Numbered from the stretch's first letter, positions 40,354-49,700 are shown. The stretch: 64,000 bases of DNA from Deltaproteobacteria bacterium (GCA_016218815.1 JACRCX010000054.1:1-64000); one strand, 5' to 3'. A program made the numbers and translations. Notes: a model not told the origin generated them from the sequence alone.

Positions 40354-40653
40354 TTACTTCGCCTCGGGCGGGGGCGGCTTGGGGGCCTCGGCGTCGGGGG
40401 CGGGGGCGGGGGCGGCGGCCTGCTCTTCCTGGACGGCCTTGGCGAGTTTCTCCACCATCCGGGTCAGCTCGCCGAGGAGGTCGACGGAGAGGTTGATGCC
40501 CTTCTTCGTCGGCTTGTACTCGCCGGCGTCATCCAGGTAGTAGATGCGCATGTCCATGTACTGCTTCCCGCGGTAGGTGCGCACGGTCCCGCGCACCTCC
40601 TCCGTGGCGTTGCGCTTGAAGCTGTCAACCACCTTGTCCTTGTCGTCGGCCAT
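40354..40653 (-). CDS. PC4-like transcriptional coactivator (YdbC-type ssDNA-binding protein)
   Basis: A 99-residue protein. VVDSFKRNATEEVRGTVRTYRGKQYMDMRIYYLDDAGEYKPTKKGINLSVDLLGEL is a full PC4/p15 fold: four strands and a helix, ending in the KPTKKGI motif. Bacterial members bind single-stranded DNA as dimers. An Ala/Pro-rich acidic tail follows. ACGGAGG lies 6-7 bases before the ATG. It follows the EF-G2 gene by 70 bases on the same strand and may share its transcript. Confidence 0.88.
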   Translation of the reverse strand: MADDKDKVVDSFKRNATEEVRGTVRTYRGKQYMDMRIYYLDDAGEYKPTKKGINLSVDLLGELTRMVEKLAKAVQEEQAAAPAPAPDAEAPKPPPPEAK

Positions 40654-40682
40654 GACGTCCTCCGTTCGGACCGGCGGGCTTG

Positions 40683-40723
40683 CCCCTCGACTCGCTTCGC
40701 TCGCTCGGGGCTGCGCTTCGCCG
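40683..40723 (-). repeat. imperfect GC inverted repeat plus conserved 3' flank of fusA2
   Basis: CCCCTCGACTCGC and GCTCGCTCGGGG (plus strand, 40683-40710) form an imperfect hairpin between the EF-G2 stop and the PC4-like gene. The bases next to the stop, read on the minus strand as TAGCGGCGAAGCGCAGCCC, recur almost exactly after the recD2 stop (24425-24443). Confidence 0.6.
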
Positions 40724-42823
40724 CTATTCTTCTTCTTCCTCTTCGACCTTCCAGCCGCTGTCCTGGATGATCTTGTCCTGGAACTGCGCCGGAACCTCGT
40801 CGTAGTGCGAGAAGCCCATCGTGAAGGCGCCGCGGCCTCCCGTGATCTGGCGAAGATCGGAGGAGTAGCGGAGCATCTCGGACATCGGCACCTGGGCCTT
40901 GATGACCTGATTGCGGCCCTTGGTGTCCATGCCCTGGACGCGTCCGCGGCGCTGGTTGATGTCGCCCATCACGTCGCCCATGCACTCGTCGGGGCTGATG
41001 ATCTCGACGTTCATGACCGGCTCGAGGATGGTCGGCTTGCACTGCTTGACGGCCGCCTTGAAGGCCTTGGAGCCGGCGAGCTGGAAGGCCATGTCGCTGG
41101 AGTCGACGTCGTGGTACTTGCCGTAGTAGAGGGTCACCTTGACGTCGACCACCGGGTAGCCGGCGATGACACCGCGCTTCATCGTCGCCACGACGCCCTT
41201 CTCGACCGAGGGGATCCACTGGCGGGGGATCGTGCCGCCGACGATCGCGTCCTCGAACTCGAAGCCGCCGCCGCGCGGCAGCGGTTCCATGTGGATGTAG
41301 GCCACGCCGAACTGGCCGCGCCCGCCGGTCTGTTTCTTGTGCTTGCCCTCGACGTTCTGCACGCGGCCCCTGATCGTCTCGCGGTACGGGATCTTCGGCG
41401 GCTGGAGGTCGACCTCGACCCCGAACTTCCGCTTCAGCTTCTCCACGGTGACCTCGATGTGCACCTGGCCCGTCCCGGCGAGCAGGATCTCCCGCGACTC
41501 GGGGTCGTGCGACATCTGGAGCGTCGAATCCTCCTCGAGGATGCGCAGCAGGGCCTGGCCGATCTTGTCCTCGTCGGTCTTCGTGCGCGGCTTGAGCGCG
41601 AAGGTGATGGCGGGAACGACCGCCGCCAGCGGCGGGAAGACGACCTGGTCCTTCTCCTCGGCCAGCGAGTCCCCGGTCTGGGTCTCCTTGAGCTTGGCCA
41701 CGGCCACGATCTCGCCCGGGCCGGCCTCGGTCCCATTCTCCTGCTTCTTGCCCTGCGGCCAGAGGATGGCGTTGAAGCGCTCGCGCGCCCCGCGCGTGAC
41801 GTTGTAGAAGCCGGTCTCGGTCTTGAGCGTGCCGGACCAGACGCGCAGCAGGTTCATGCGGCCCGTGAACTGGTCGACGACCGTCTTGAAGACCTGCGCG
41901 CAGAACGGCGCGGCGGGATCGGCGGAGCGGACGACTTCCTCCTTGCCGCCGGGGCGGGTGAGGGTGCGGGGCGGGCGATCGGCGGGCGAGGGGCAGGAGC
42001 CGACGACGAGGTCGAGGAGCTGGGCGCCGCCGACGGCCAGCGTGGCGGCGCCGCAGAGCGCGGGAACGAACTGCCCCGAGACGATGCCCTTGCGCAGGCC
42101 CTGGATCGCGTCCTCCTCGGACAGCGTGCCCGCCTCGAGGTACTTCTCGGTCAACGCGTCGTCGCTGGCGGCGATGCCGTCGATCAGCTTCTCGCGCGCC
42201 TCGGCCACCCGGGCCTTGAGGTCCGCCGGGACGTCCACGGACTGGAATCCGCCGCTGCCGTCCTTGGTGAACGTGAAAGCCTTGCCCGAGAGCAGGTCGA
42301 CCATGCCCTCGAACTTGTCCTCCCTGCCGATCGGGACCTGCACGGCGACAATCTTGTCCGAGAGGTTCTTGCGCAGGTCGGCCAGCGCGGTGTCGAAGTC
42401 CGCGCGCTCGCGGTCCATCTTGTTGATGAACACCAGCCGCGGCGCCGCCAGCTCCTCGGCGATGCTCCAGGCCTTGTCGGTCTGCACCTGCACGCCGTCC
42501 ACGGCGGACACGACGAGCACCGCGGTGTCCATGACGGTCATGCAGTTGTGCGTATCGAGGAAGAAGTTGGCGTCGCCGGGGGTGTCGACGATCGTCACCC
42601 GCACCTTCTTCCAGTCGCCGTTGGCCACGGCCGGCGTGATGCTCGACCCGCGCTTGATCTCCTCCGGCTCGAAGTCGAAGGTCGAGGTCTCGCTGGCCGC
42701 AATGCCCAGCTTGGGCGTGGCCTTCATCGCCAGGAGCAGCATTTCGCCGACCGAGGTCTTCCCGGTTCCCGCGTGTCCCACCAGGCCGATGTTCCGCAGC
42801 GCCGCCGTCTCGTATTTCTTCAT
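40724..42823 (-). CDS. fusA2: elongation factor G-like translational GTPase (EF-G2)
   Basis: A 699-residue protein with all five EF-G domains. G1 is IGLVGHAGTGKTSVGEM, unlike the GHIDAGKTT of canonical EF-G and typical of the EF-G2 branch; G3 is VTIVDTPGDANFF, G4 FINKMDRERADF. Domain IV contains GRGQFGVAYIHMEPLP and domain V DVMGDINQRRGRVQGMDT. The C-terminus is a run of Glu. EF-G2 proteins have a translation role that is less well defined than that of EF-G, sometimes in ribosome recycling or stress. GAGGAAGG precedes the ATG, and a good promoter lies 46 bases upstream. It is not near ribosomal protein genes, which fits the second-copy type. Confidence 0.93.
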   Translation of the reverse strand: MKKYETAALRNIGLVGHAGTGKTSVGEMLLLAMKATPKLGIAASETSTFDFEPEEIKRGSSITPAVANGDWKKVRVTIVDTPGDANFFLDTHNCMTVMDTAVLVVSAVDGVQVQTDKAWSIAEELAAPRLVFINKMDRERADFDTALADLRKNLSDKIVAVQVPIGREDKFEGMVDLLSGKAFTFTKDGSGGFQSVDVPADLKARVAEAREKLIDGIAASDDALTEKYLEAGTLSEEDAIQGLRKGIVSGQFVPALCGAATLAVGGAQLLDLVVGSCPSPADRPPRTLTRPGGKEEVVRSADPAAPFCAQVFKTVVDQFTGRMNLLRVWSGTLKTETGFYNVTRGARERFNAILWPQGKKQENGTEAGPGEIVAVAKLKETQTGDSLAEEKDQVVFPPLAAVVPAITFALKPRTKTDEDKIGQALLRILEEDSTLQMSHDPESREILLAGTGQVHIEVTVEKLKRKFGVEVDLQPPKIPYRETIRGRVQNVEGKHKKQTGGRGQFGVAYIHMEPLPRGGGFEFEDAIVGGTIPRQWIPSVEKGVVATMKRGVIAGYPVVDVKVTLYYGKYHDVDSSDMAFQLAGSKAFKAAVKQCKPTILEPVMNVEIISPDECMGDVMGDINQRRGRVQGMDTKGRNQVIKAQVPMSEMLRYSSDLRQITGGRGAFTMGFSHYDEVPAQFQDKIIQDSGWKVEEEEEE

Positions 42824-42868
42824 CGCGACCTTCCTCGTCCCCGCTCTTCGGGCTGCAGGGGGTTGCCG

Positions 42869-42897
42869 AACGTAGCGAAGTTCGGGGCTCGGGTCAA
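42869..42897 (-). promoter_or_regulatory. sigma-70 promoter of fusA2
   Basis: Minus strand: TTGACC (complement of 42892-42897), 17 bases, TACGTT (complement of 42869-42874). The predicted start near 42862 gives a leader of about 40 bases containing the Shine-Dalgarno sequence. Confidence 0.6.
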
Positions 42898-42900
42898 AGG

Positions 42901-42960
42901 GGTTCGAGGAGTTCGAGGAGTTGTTGGTTGTTGGCGGGTCGATCGGGTCGAGTTGTTGGC
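42901..42960 (+). repeat. GTTCGAGGA and TTGTTGG simple repeats
   Basis: Two copies of GGTTCGAGGA/GTTCGAGGAG (42901-42920), then TTGTTGGTTGTTGG (42921-42934) and another GTTGTTGG (42952-42959), between the fusA2 promoter and the PflX-like gene. It belongs to the same GTTGTTG family as 27802-27825. Confidence 0.65.
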
Positions 42961-43011
42961 CCGGAGCCGACGCCCCTTGACGCCGGGCACCACCGGACCT
43001 ACGGAGGCGCC

Positions 43012-43929
43012 GTGGAACGGCGACTCACGCCCGAGCAGACCGAGGAGCGCGCGGGGCGGCTGCGCGAGCTGTTCGCCCGGTGCGAGGTCTGCCCTTGGGC
43101 TTGCCGGGTGGATCGGCGGATCGAACGGTCGGGCAAGTGCGGCATGGGGACCGTCCCCGTGGTCTCGTCGGCGAACCTGCACCGCGGCGAGGAGCCCCCG
43201 CTCTCCGGGCTTCGCGGCTCCGGCACGATCTTCCTCGCCGGGTGCAACCTCGCTTGCCGCTTCTGCCAGAACTGGCCGATCAGCCACCTGCGGCACGGCG
43301 AGCCGGCGAGCATCGAGGAGCTGGCGGGGATGATGCTGACGCTCGAGCGGCGGGGAGCCCACAACGTCAACCTCGTCACGCCGACGCACTTCACGCCCCA
43401 GATCGTCGAGGCGGTCGCGCGGGCCCGCCGCGGCGGATTGTCGGTCCCGCTGGTCTGGAACTCGAACGGCTACGAGCGCGTCGAGGCGCTGCGGCTGCTC
43501 GACGGTGTCGTCGAAATCTACCTGCCGGACCTCAAGTACGCCGACGACGAGCATGCCGCGGCGTTTTCCGGGGCAAAGGACTACTGGGCGACCGCGACCG
43601 CGGCAATCGCCGAGATGAACCGGCAGGTGGGACGGCTGGTGCGCGACGAGTGCGGGATCGCGGTGCGGGGCCTCATCATCCGGCACCTCGTGCTGCCGGG
43701 CGGCCTGTCCGGCACCCGTCGCGTGTTGCAGTGGGTGGCCGAGCACCTTCCTCCGGGGACGGCGCTGTCGCTGATGGGCCAGTATTTCCCGGCCGGCGAG
43801 GCCGTCGGCGACCGGCGGATCGGCCGCAAGCTCTCGCCCGAGGAGTATGCGGACGCGTGCGCGCTGCTCGACGAATTCCCCGAAATCGAAGGCTGGACGC
43901 AGGACATGTCGCTGCCCGGGGGGTGTTGA
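43012..43929 (+). CDS. radical SAM protein, PflX/pyruvate-formate-lyase-activase-like (COG1313)
   Basis: A 305-residue protein starting at GTG with GGAGG 5 bases upstream. An N-terminal Cys cluster (ARCEVCPWACRVDR, GKCGMG) precedes the radical SAM motif IFLAGCNLACRFCQNWPIS (CX3CX2C, about residue 82). HNVNLVTPTHFTPQIVEAV, VPLVWNSNGYE, VEIYLPDLKYAD and RHLVLPGGLSGTRRVL are typical of the COG1313 group. Members resemble activating enzymes of glycyl-radical proteins, but no glycyl-radical enzyme is encoded nearby and the substrate is unknown. Confidence 0.9.
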   Translation: MERRLTPEQTEERAGRLRELFARCEVCPWACRVDRRIERSGKCGMGTVPVVSSANLHRGEEPPLSGLRGSGTIFLAGCNLACRFCQNWPISHLRHGEPASIEELAGMMLTLERRGAHNVNLVTPTHFTPQIVEAVARARRGGLSVPLVWNSNGYERVEALRLLDGVVEIYLPDLKYADDEHAAAFSGAKDYWATATAAIAEMNRQVGRLVRDECGIAVRGLIIRHLVLPGGLSGTRRVLQWVAEHLPPGTALSLMGQYFPAGEAVGDRRIGRKLSPEEYADACALLDEFPEIEGWTQDMSLPGGC

Positions 43930-43935
43930 CCAGCC

Positions 43936-43990
43936 CGTGGCTGGTGGCTGGTGGCTGGTGGTTGGTAGCTACGAGCTACGAGCCAGAAGC
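43936..43990 (+). repeat. GTGGCTG and GAGCTAC tandem repeats
   Basis: Three to four GTGGCTG/GTGGTTG units followed by GAGCTAC units (AGCTACGAGCTACGAG and CTACTCGCTAC), filling the whole gap between two convergent genes. Confidence 0.7.
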
Positions 43991-43996
43991 TACTCG

Positions 43997-44434
43997 CTAC
44001 GGTAATTCGCCGCGCTCCACGGCAACTTCGACGCGGTTCCACCTCGAGCCGTCGGCGACCCAGTGCTCGCGGACGGTGACCTCGTGGACGACCATCTCCG
44101 TCTCGCGGAACCAGGAGAAGCTGACCCAGACGTCGGCCTCCTCGTTGCCGTCGGCGATGACCAGCCGGTCGACCTCGTAGTCGGCGATCTGCACGCCTTC
44201 CATGCTCGCCTGGTGCTCGGCGGCGAAGGCGTCCTGGTCCTCGGGCCGGATGTGCGGCAGCATCGACCCCATCGCGTCCCAGCGGAAGCCGTCGTGGAAT
44301 TCGTCCACGGCGTTGCGCAGCGCGGTCTGCGTGTCGTAGCCCCCGGCGCAGGCGGGGAGTGCGAGGCCGGCGAGGGCGACGAGCAGCAGCGCCCGCGCCC
44401 GTTCGATTCCGCATCGGTGTCCATCGGTGTTCAT
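43997..44434 (-). CDS. small lipoprotein of unknown function, start codon in a repeat
   Basis: A 145-residue protein. ATG 44434 and the first codons (MNTDGHRC) come from the GGAACCACCGATG repeat; ARALLLVALAGLALPACAGG then gives a lipobox with Cys about 29. The mature part, TQTALRNAVDEFHDGFRWDAMGSMLPHIRPEDQDAF and VDRLVIADGNEEADVWVSFSWFRETEMVVHE, looks like an NTF2-like or similar small alpha+beta domain, but this is only an impression. GAGAAGGGA lies about 8 bases before the ATG. It is divergent from the next lipoprotein, with overlapping promoters. Confidence 0.65.
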   Translation of the reverse strand: MNTDGHRCGIERARALLLVALAGLALPACAGGYDTQTALRNAVDEFHDGFRWDAMGSMLPHIRPEDQDAFAAEHQASMEGVQIADYEVDRLVIADGNEEADVWVSFSWFRETEMVVHEVTVREHWVADGSRWNRVEVAVERGELP

Positions 44435-44445
44435 CGGTGGTTCCC
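44411..44445 (-). repeat. GGAACCACCGATG-type tandem phrase, copy 2
   Basis: Minus strand: GGAACCACCGATG, then AACACCGATG and GACACCGATG. The first GATG provides the ATG of the small lipoprotein gene. Copies are at 9419-9452 and 59520-59552. Confidence 0.8.
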
Positions 44446-44470
44446 TTCTCTCGGCTTCCGATGCTAGCTT
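44441..44470 (+). promoter_or_regulatory. overlapping divergent promoters around CTAGC
   Basis: Plus strand: TAGCTT (44465-44470) lies 6 bases before GTG 44477 of the right-hand lipoprotein gene, with TTCCCT 18 bases upstream. Minus strand: TAGCAT (complement of 44461-44466) with TTGGCC 18 bases upstream points to the left-hand lipoprotein gene. The two -10 boxes share the bases CTAG, so only one polymerase can bind at a time. Confidence 0.45.
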
Positions 44471-44476
44471 CCCGCC

Positions 44477-45505
44477 GTGTCGATGGCCAAGAAAGCTCCC
44501 CTCCTCCTCTTCCTCGTCCCGGCCGGCCTGGCCGGAGCGAGCGCGTGCTCGTCCGGCGCCGACCCCCGGCCCGACGTCTCCGACGCCGTCGAGGCCGAGG
44601 GCTCGGATGGGACGGACGGAGGCTGCGAGCCGGGAGACGAGCCGTTGGATCTGCTCGGCACCTGGGCCGCGAGGGCCTGGGTCGATGTGTACATGGTCAC
44701 GCCCGGCGGCGGCATCGTGCACCTGTGCCCCGACCCACGCGTGTATGGCGTGTCGCTCATCACCCTGCGGGTGCGCGTCTACGAGCAGACCGGCACGGCG
44801 GTGCGGCACGTGTTCAACGTCTGCCGCCTGCAGATGCCGCTCGTCGAGGCGGCGATCGATCCGCTGTGCGCGAGCACGGTCGGCATGCAGCTCGCCATCG
44901 GCCGGCCGCTCACCCAGCAGTGGCCCGACATCGACTATCCCGGCGGTGCGGTGCTGGGCGGCACGGGCACCTGCTCGACCTACGTCGCCGACCCGCTGGT
45001 CGCCGTCTTCGGCACCGACGAGACGATCGGCGCGACCGAGACGCTGCCCACGTGGCGTTCCGGATGCGAGAGCGACCCGCCGACCTGCGTCGACGGCTGG
45101 GAGCACGTCGTGGACTCCGACGGCGACGGCCATCCCGGCGTGACCCTCACCGTCACGTCGGAGCCCGGGGACCTGATCGTCGGCGAGGCGTACACGGCGT
45201 ACCGTACCGTGGACCTGCTCCGCGGCGTGGCCCGAAGCTCGAGCCTGATCCTCGGCGAGGTCGAGCCGGAGATGGACTACCAGATCATCGACAGCGACGT
45301 CCTGGTCGGCGGCGGCCCTCTGCCGCCGCAGCTCGTGCGGGACAACATCCCGATCTTCGAGATTCCGCGGGCGGGGTCGACGTTCGTGCTGCTGCGCGCC
45401 GACGGCCGTTACGGCGCCGACGACCTGGACGCGGACGGCTCCGGCGAGGTCACCTGCGACGAGATCCTGGCGGCCGAATCGATCTTCGCGCCGTACCAAC
45501 CCTGA
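44477..45505 (+). CDS. lipoprotein of unknown function
   Basis: A 342-residue protein. The signal KAPLLLFLVPAGLAGASACSSG predicts lipidation near Cys24, followed by the usual Asp/Glu/Gly linker. The mature domain has several Cys (LCPDPRVYG, FNVCRLQMPL, IDPLCASTVG, GCESDPPTCVDGWEH) and a calcium-loop-like VDSDGDGHPGVTLTV, suggesting a disulfide-bonded surface domain. A second Asp-rich loop, DDLDADGSGEVTCDE, near the C-terminus also looks calcium-binding. No known family. It starts at GTG 44477 (or ATG 44483) with no Shine-Dalgarno and a TAGCTT hexamer 6 bases upstream, so it is probably leaderless. Confidence 0.7.
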   Translation: MSMAKKAPLLLFLVPAGLAGASACSSGADPRPDVSDAVEAEGSDGTDGGCEPGDEPLDLLGTWAARAWVDVYMVTPGGGIVHLCPDPRVYGVSLITLRVRVYEQTGTAVRHVFNVCRLQMPLVEAAIDPLCASTVGMQLAIGRPLTQQWPDIDYPGGAVLGGTGTCSTYVADPLVAVFGTDETIGATETLPTWRSGCESDPPTCVDGWEHVVDSDGDGHPGVTLTVTSEPGDLIVGEAYTAYRTVDLLRGVARSSSLILGEVEPEMDYQIIDSDVLVGGGPLPPQLVRDNIPIFEIPRAGSTFVLLRADGRYGADDLDADGSGEVTCDEILAAESIFAPYQP

Positions 45506-45551
45506 GGGGGGGAGGTCGCCGAGGGGAGGGGAGGGCGCGGAGATCCGACTT

Positions 45552-45593
45552 ACCACTGAGACGCTGAGAACGCTGAGAGGGACGCTGAGAAGG
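45552..45593 (+). repeat. GACGCTGAGAA tandem phrase
   Basis: ACCACTGAGACGCTGAGAA is followed by CGCTGAGAGG and GACGCTGAGAAGG: three to four diverged copies of (GA)CGCTGAGA in the 123-base gap before the GT39 gene. Confidence 0.75.
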
Positions 45594-45628
45594 CAGGGAA
45601 GGGGAAGGTCGGGCGGTCGGGAGTCGCG

Positions 45629-48445
45629 ATGGCGGACGACGGACAGCGTGCGGAAGAAGGCGGGACCGCCGAGCCTGCGGTCGTCGCCGCGGCGGAGATC
45701 CCTCCGCCCGCGTCGCCGCCTCGGGAATCGCCGCTCGTTCGTGCCGTCCGGCGCCGCGCGACTCCGCTCGTGTTCCTCGGCGCCCTGGCGGTCCTGCTTC
45801 CCGGCCTGGGCTACGGGCTCTGGGACCCGTGGGAGACGCACTACGCCGAGGTGGCGCGTCGGATCACGGTCGATGGGGACTGGGTATCGCTGCACTGGGG
45901 CAACGCCGACTCGGACCCGGCGGAAGTGCGCAAGCACCCGCGGCCCGAGCAGGCGGCGCAGCGCTTCCTGTTCTTCTCGAAGCCGATCCTGGCCTTCTGG
46001 CTGATGGCGCTGTCCTTCCTCGCGTTCGGGGTAAGCGAGTTCGCGGCGCGGCTGCCGATGGTGCTGCTGGCCGCCGGGGGGGTGGCCGGCGCGTTCTTCT
46101 ACCTGCGACGCATGGTCGGGGATCGCGCCGCGCTGCTCTCGTCGGTGGTGCTGCTGCTGACGCCGATGTGGGCGATGGTCGGGCGGCACGCGATCACGGA
46201 CATGCCCTTCGTCGCGCCGGCGATGGTGGGTACGCTCGCCTTCGCCGCCGTGCTGCTCGACGACCGGACCGATCCGCGGCACTCGTACGTCGGCTACGTC
46301 TGCCTGGCGCTGGCCACTCTGGCCAAGGGGCTGCTCGGTTTCCTCCTGCCCGGCGCGGCGTTGCTCGCGATGCTGTTCGTGACCGGCGAGCTGCGGCGGA
46401 TCCGGGTGGCGAAGACGGAGCTGGGCGCGGGGCTGGACGCGCTGGGCGACTGGCTCCGCGGCGCCGGAAGGTTCCTCCTGCGGCGCGGTCCGTTCCCGGC
46501 GGCGCGTGGCGAGCTGTGGGTGTGGCTGTCGGTCGCCGGCGGGTGCGTCCTTGTGGTCGTGGGAGTCGCGATGGCCGCGGTCTGGCGATTCGGACCGGCG
46601 GGCCACGGCGGCGCGGTCCGCCTTTCCGACGCGTTGAATCCGTTCCGTTTCGCGAGCGGCCGCTGGGGCGGGATCCTGGCCGGCGCGCTCGTCGCCGTCG
46701 CCGCCGTCCTGCTCGCCAACGGTGCCCGGTGGAAGCGGTTGCGGATGCCGCTGGGGATTCCCCTGTTCCTGGCGATCTGCGCGACGTGGTACGGGCCGGT
46801 GATCTGGCGGCACGGGAGTGCCTTCATCAACGAGTTCTTCCTCCTGCACCACTTCGGGCGGGCGTCGAGCGGGATCGGACTGGACCTGACGGGTTTGGAC
46901 GTGCACGACGGGACGGCGGGGTACTACCTGCAGCAGCTCGGGTTCGCGCTGTTCCCGTGGATCGTCGTGCTGCCGGCGGCGGTCGTCGCCTGGGCGCGGG
47001 GGGAACGCGCGCCCTTCGACGAGCGCAGGGCGCCTCCGGCGGAGGTGGCGTCCGGGACGCCGGGGGAGCCGAGCGGCGGGTTGTTCGTGCTGGCCATCGC
47101 GTGGGCGGCCATCCCGTACGTGCTGTTCACGCTGTCGCAGGTGAAGTTCCACCATTACATCCTCCCGGCCATCCCGGCGTTGGCCATCCTGGCCGGCGTG
47201 GGTCTCGACCGGATGCTGCGCCGGGGCGTCGGGCGATGGGAAGCGACGGGGCTGCTCCTGGGCGGCGTATTCCTCTTCCTGGCCTGGCGCGAGCTGGCGG
47301 AGGACCCGCATCGTCTGGTGCGGCTGTTCACGTACCGCTACAACCGCCGTTTCCCGGAGTTCGGCTGGATGCGGATCTTCTTCGGCGCGGCGCTGGGGCT
47401 GGCCGCGGCGGGGGGGCTCGGCGCGCTGCTCGGGGCGTGGCGCCGCTCGCGACGCGCGGGGGACGGGAAGCCGGGCGTGCTGGAGCGGGCGGGCGGTGGC
47501 TGGCTCGTGGTAACGACGCTGCTGGCGTCGGCTGTGCTGACCGCGGGGGCGTTGTGGGGCCACGTGCCGCGGTTGTCGCGCTGGATCAGCCAGCAGGAGG
47601 CGTTTGCGGCGATCGACGCCGAGCGACGGGAGGGCGAGGCGCTGGTTTCCTGGGCCAACAACTGGCGCGGCGAGGTTTTCTACTCCCGGGACCAGGTGAT
47701 TGTGATCGAGAAGCGCGACGATGCGGAGGCGAAGCTGCGAGGGGTGCTGCGGCGCGCGGGGCGGGTGTTCTTCATCACCACGAACGTGGGCGAGATGCGG
47801 GACGCGGTGGGGCGTGCGGTGGGCGCGGCGGCGGCGCGCCAGCATTTCCGGGTGCTCACGAAGGAGCGCTCGGGCGGCTTCGACGCCGCCGTGTACGAAG
47901 GTCCGGCGGCGGGGACGTACGAGCCGCGGGTGGCGGTGCTGCCGGCGGGGGTGGGGCGGCCCGAGGGAGCGGGCGGCGCGGAGGTCGTGCTGCTCGAGCA
48001 TGGCCGGCGGGGGCGGCTGGCGCTGGTCGGGTCGCGCCTCTCGCCGGCCCGGGTGGCGCCTGGGGGCACGGTGCGGGTCGAGCTGTACTTCCGGTGCGAC
48101 GCACCCACGTCGAACGCCTGGGAGGTGTTCATCCACGCGGACGGCTCGCCTCCGTCGCGCAAGCCCCGGGTGGGCAACGGCGACCATGGTTTCGCCGGTG
48201 GCGCCGTGCTCACCTCGGCCTGTCGCCGCGGCGAGCTGCTGCTCGACCGCTGGGAGCTGGAGCTCGCGGCGGGCGCGGAGACGGGCACGTACCAGGTCTT
48301 CGCCGGGCTGTGGTACCCGCCGGAGGGCGGCCGGATGACGGTCGAGCCCCCGGAGGCGTCGCGCAGTCCCGGCGCCGAACGGGGGCCGCTGGACGACGAG
48401 TCCAGGGATCGGGTGTACCTGGGGGACGTGATCGTCGCGCGTTGA
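45629..48445 (+). CDS. GT39-type membrane glycosyltransferase (ArnT/PMT-like)
   Basis: A 938-residue protein. A short cytoplasmic N-terminus is followed by a first helix and the family signature [27 protein letters not shown] with the catalytic Asp/Glu, then about ten to twelve membrane helices ([63 protein letters not shown]). A soluble C-terminal part from about residue 640 probably lies in the periplasm. Such enzymes move a sugar from a polyprenyl-phosphate donor to lipid A, protein or another glycan. The polyprenyl-phosphate GT2 at 13798 could make such a donor, though it is far away. GGGAG is 5 bases before the ATG. Confidence 0.9.
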   Translation: MADDGQRAEEGGTAEPAVVAAAEIPPPASPPRESPLVRAVRRRATPLVFLGALAVLLPGLGYGLWDPWETHYAEVARRITVDGDWVSLHWGNADSDPAEVRKHPRPEQAAQRFLFFSKPILAFWLMALSFLAFGVSEFAARLPMVLLAAGGVAGAFFYLRRMVGDRAALLSSVVLLLTPMWAMVGRHAITDMPFVAPAMVGTLAFAAVLLDDRTDPRHSYVGYVCLALATLAKGLLGFLLPGAALLAMLFVTGELRRIRVAKTELGAGLDALGDWLRGAGRFLLRRGPFPAARGELWVWLSVAGGCVLVVVGVAMAAVWRFGPAGHGGAVRLSDALNPFRFASGRWGGILAGALVAVAAVLLANGARWKRLRMPLGIPLFLAICATWYGPVIWRHGSAFINEFFLLHHFGRASSGIGLDLTGLDVHDGTAGYYLQQLGFALFPWIVVLPAAVVAWARGERAPFDERRAPPAEVASGTPGEPSGGLFVLAIAWAAIPYVLFTLSQVKFHHYILPAIPALAILAGVGLDRMLRRGVGRWEATGLLLGGVFLFLAWRELAEDPHRLVRLFTYRYNRRFPEFGWMRIFFGAALGLAAAGGLGALLGAWRRSRRAGDGKPGVLERAGGGWLVVTTLLASAVLTAGALWGHVPRLSRWISQQEAFAAIDAERREGEALVSWANNWRGEVFYSRDQVIVIEKRDDAEAKLRGVLRRAGRVFFITTNVGEMRDAVGRAVGAAAARQHFRVLTKERSGGFDAAVYEGPAAGTYEPRVAVLPAGVGRPEGAGGAEVVLLEHGRRGRLALVGSRLSPARVAPGGTVRVELYFRCDAPTSNAWEVFIHADGSPPSRKPRVGNGDHGFAGGAVLTSACRRGELLLDRWELELAAGAETGTYQVFAGLWYPPEGGRMTVEPPEASRSPGAERGPLDDESRDRVYLGDVIVAR

Positions 48446-48450
48446 GGCGT

Positions 48451-48479
48451 TTGACCTGCATTCCCGCGACGAGTACAAA
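48451..48479 (+). promoter_or_regulatory. sigma-70 promoter of metK
   Basis: TTGACC (48451-48456), 17 bases, TACAAA (48474-48479), just after the GT39 stop. The predicted leader is about 50 bases. No SAM riboswitch fold was recognised in it. Confidence 0.55.
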
Positions 48480-48536
48480 GCGCACCGCGTCCGCGCGCGA
48501 AGGGGCGCGAGGACCGGGGGGCGGCGAGGAGGGAAC

Positions 48537-49700
48537 ATGGGCGAGCGGCATCTGTTCACGTCGGAGTCGGTGACCGAAGGACATCCGGACAAGATCTGCG
48601 ACCAGATCTCGGACGGGATCGTCGACGCATGCCTCAGCGCCGACAAGCAGTCGCGAGTGGCGGCGGAGTGCCTGGTCAAGACGGGGATGGCGGTCATCGC
48701 CGGGGAGATCACGACCCGCACGTGGGTGGACATGCCGGCGCTGGTGCGCTCCGTCATCCGCGACGTTGGCTACAGCCACTCGGACATGGGCTTCGACTGG
48801 GAGACCTGCGCGGTGCTGACCGCGATCGAGAAGCAGTCGCCGGACATCGCGAGGGGGGTCGATCGCGGGGATCCGATGGAACAGGGCGCGGGCGACCAGG
48901 GGCTGATGTTCGGCTTCGCCTGCCGCGAGACGACCGACCTGATGCCGCTGCCGATCATGCTCGCGCACGCGATTTGCCGGCGACTGGCCGAGCTGCGCAA
49001 GTCGGGCGAGGTCGACTGTCTGCGTCCCGACGGCAAGTCGCAGGTCACGGTCGAGTACCAGGACGGCAAGCCGCGACGCGTGCACACCGTCGTCTGCTCG
49101 ACGCAGCACACCGAGGAGGCCACGTGCCGCGGGCTGCGCGACATGATCGTCCGCGACGTCATCCGCCACGCGATCCCGGAGAAGTGGCTCGATCGGCGCA
49201 CGATCTTCCACGTCAACCCGACGGGCCGCTTCGTCCTGGGCGGGCCGTTCGCGGACACGGGCGTCACGGGCCGGAAGATCATCGTCGACACCTACGGCGG
49301 CTACGCCCCGCACGGCGGCGGGGCGTTCTCGGGGAAGGACCCGAGCAAGGTCGACCGCAGCGCCACCTACTATGCGCGCTACGTGGCGAAGAACCTCGTC
49401 GCCGCAGGCGCCGCGACGCGCTGCCAGGTGCAGATCGCGTACGCCATCGGCGTCGCCCAGCCGGTGTCGGTGCTGGTCGACACCTTCGGCACCGCGCGCG
49501 TCCCGGAGAAGAAGCTGGCCGCGTACGTGCGCGAGGCGTTCGACATGCGGCCGCGGGCCATCATCCAGGAGCTGCAGCTCCTGACGCGTTCGTATCGCCA
49601 GACCGCGGCCTACGGCCACTTCGGCCGCCGCGGCAAGAACTTCACCTGGGAGTCCACCTCCCGCGCCGCCCGCATCGCCAAGGACCTCGGCCTGAAGTAG
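48537..49700 (+). CDS. metK: S-adenosylmethionine synthetase
   Basis: A 387-residue enzyme that makes S-adenosylmethionine from methionine and ATP. It is full length, with [25 protein letters not shown] at the start, the first signature [12 protein letters not shown], the methionine/ATP site segments [32 protein letters not shown] and the P-loop-like signature [16 protein letters not shown], and the C-terminal [27 protein letters not shown] lies 5 bases before the ATG. Several SAM-dependent enzymes occur in the window (two radical SAM proteins), but metK appears to be transcribed alone. Confidence 0.98.
   Translation: MGERHLFTSESVTEGHPDKICDQISDGIVDACLSADKQSRVAAECLVKTGMAVIAGEITTRTWVDMPALVRSVIRDVGYSHSDMGFDWETCAVLTAIEKQSPDIARGVDRGDPMEQGAGDQGLMFGFACRETTDLMPLPIMLAHAICRRLAELRKSGEVDCLRPDGKSQVTVEYQDGKPRRVHTVVCSTQHTEEATCRGLRDMIVRDVIRHAIPEKWLDRRTIFHVNPTGRFVLGGPFADTGVTGRKIIVDTYGGYAPHGGGAFSGKDPSKVDRSATYYARYVAKNLVAAGAATRCQVQIAYAIGVAQPVSVLVDTFGTARVPEKKLAAYVREAFDMRPRAIIQELQLLTRSYRQTAAYGHFGRRGKNFTWESTSRAARIAKDLGLK

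Noticed and set aside
43936-43990. Ends of an insertion sequence
   Set aside because: The repeats are simple tandem units without inverted ends, target duplication or a transposase.
48480-48536. Possible SAM riboswitch before metK
   Set aside because: The leader is only about 50 bases and no conserved SAM or SAH riboswitch core could be recognised.
43997-48757. Minus-strand frame of 1586 codons ending in the small lipoprotein gene
   Set aside because: Only the last 145 codons (from 44434) look like a protein with a signal peptide; the upstream part is antisense to the GT39 and lipoprotein genes.
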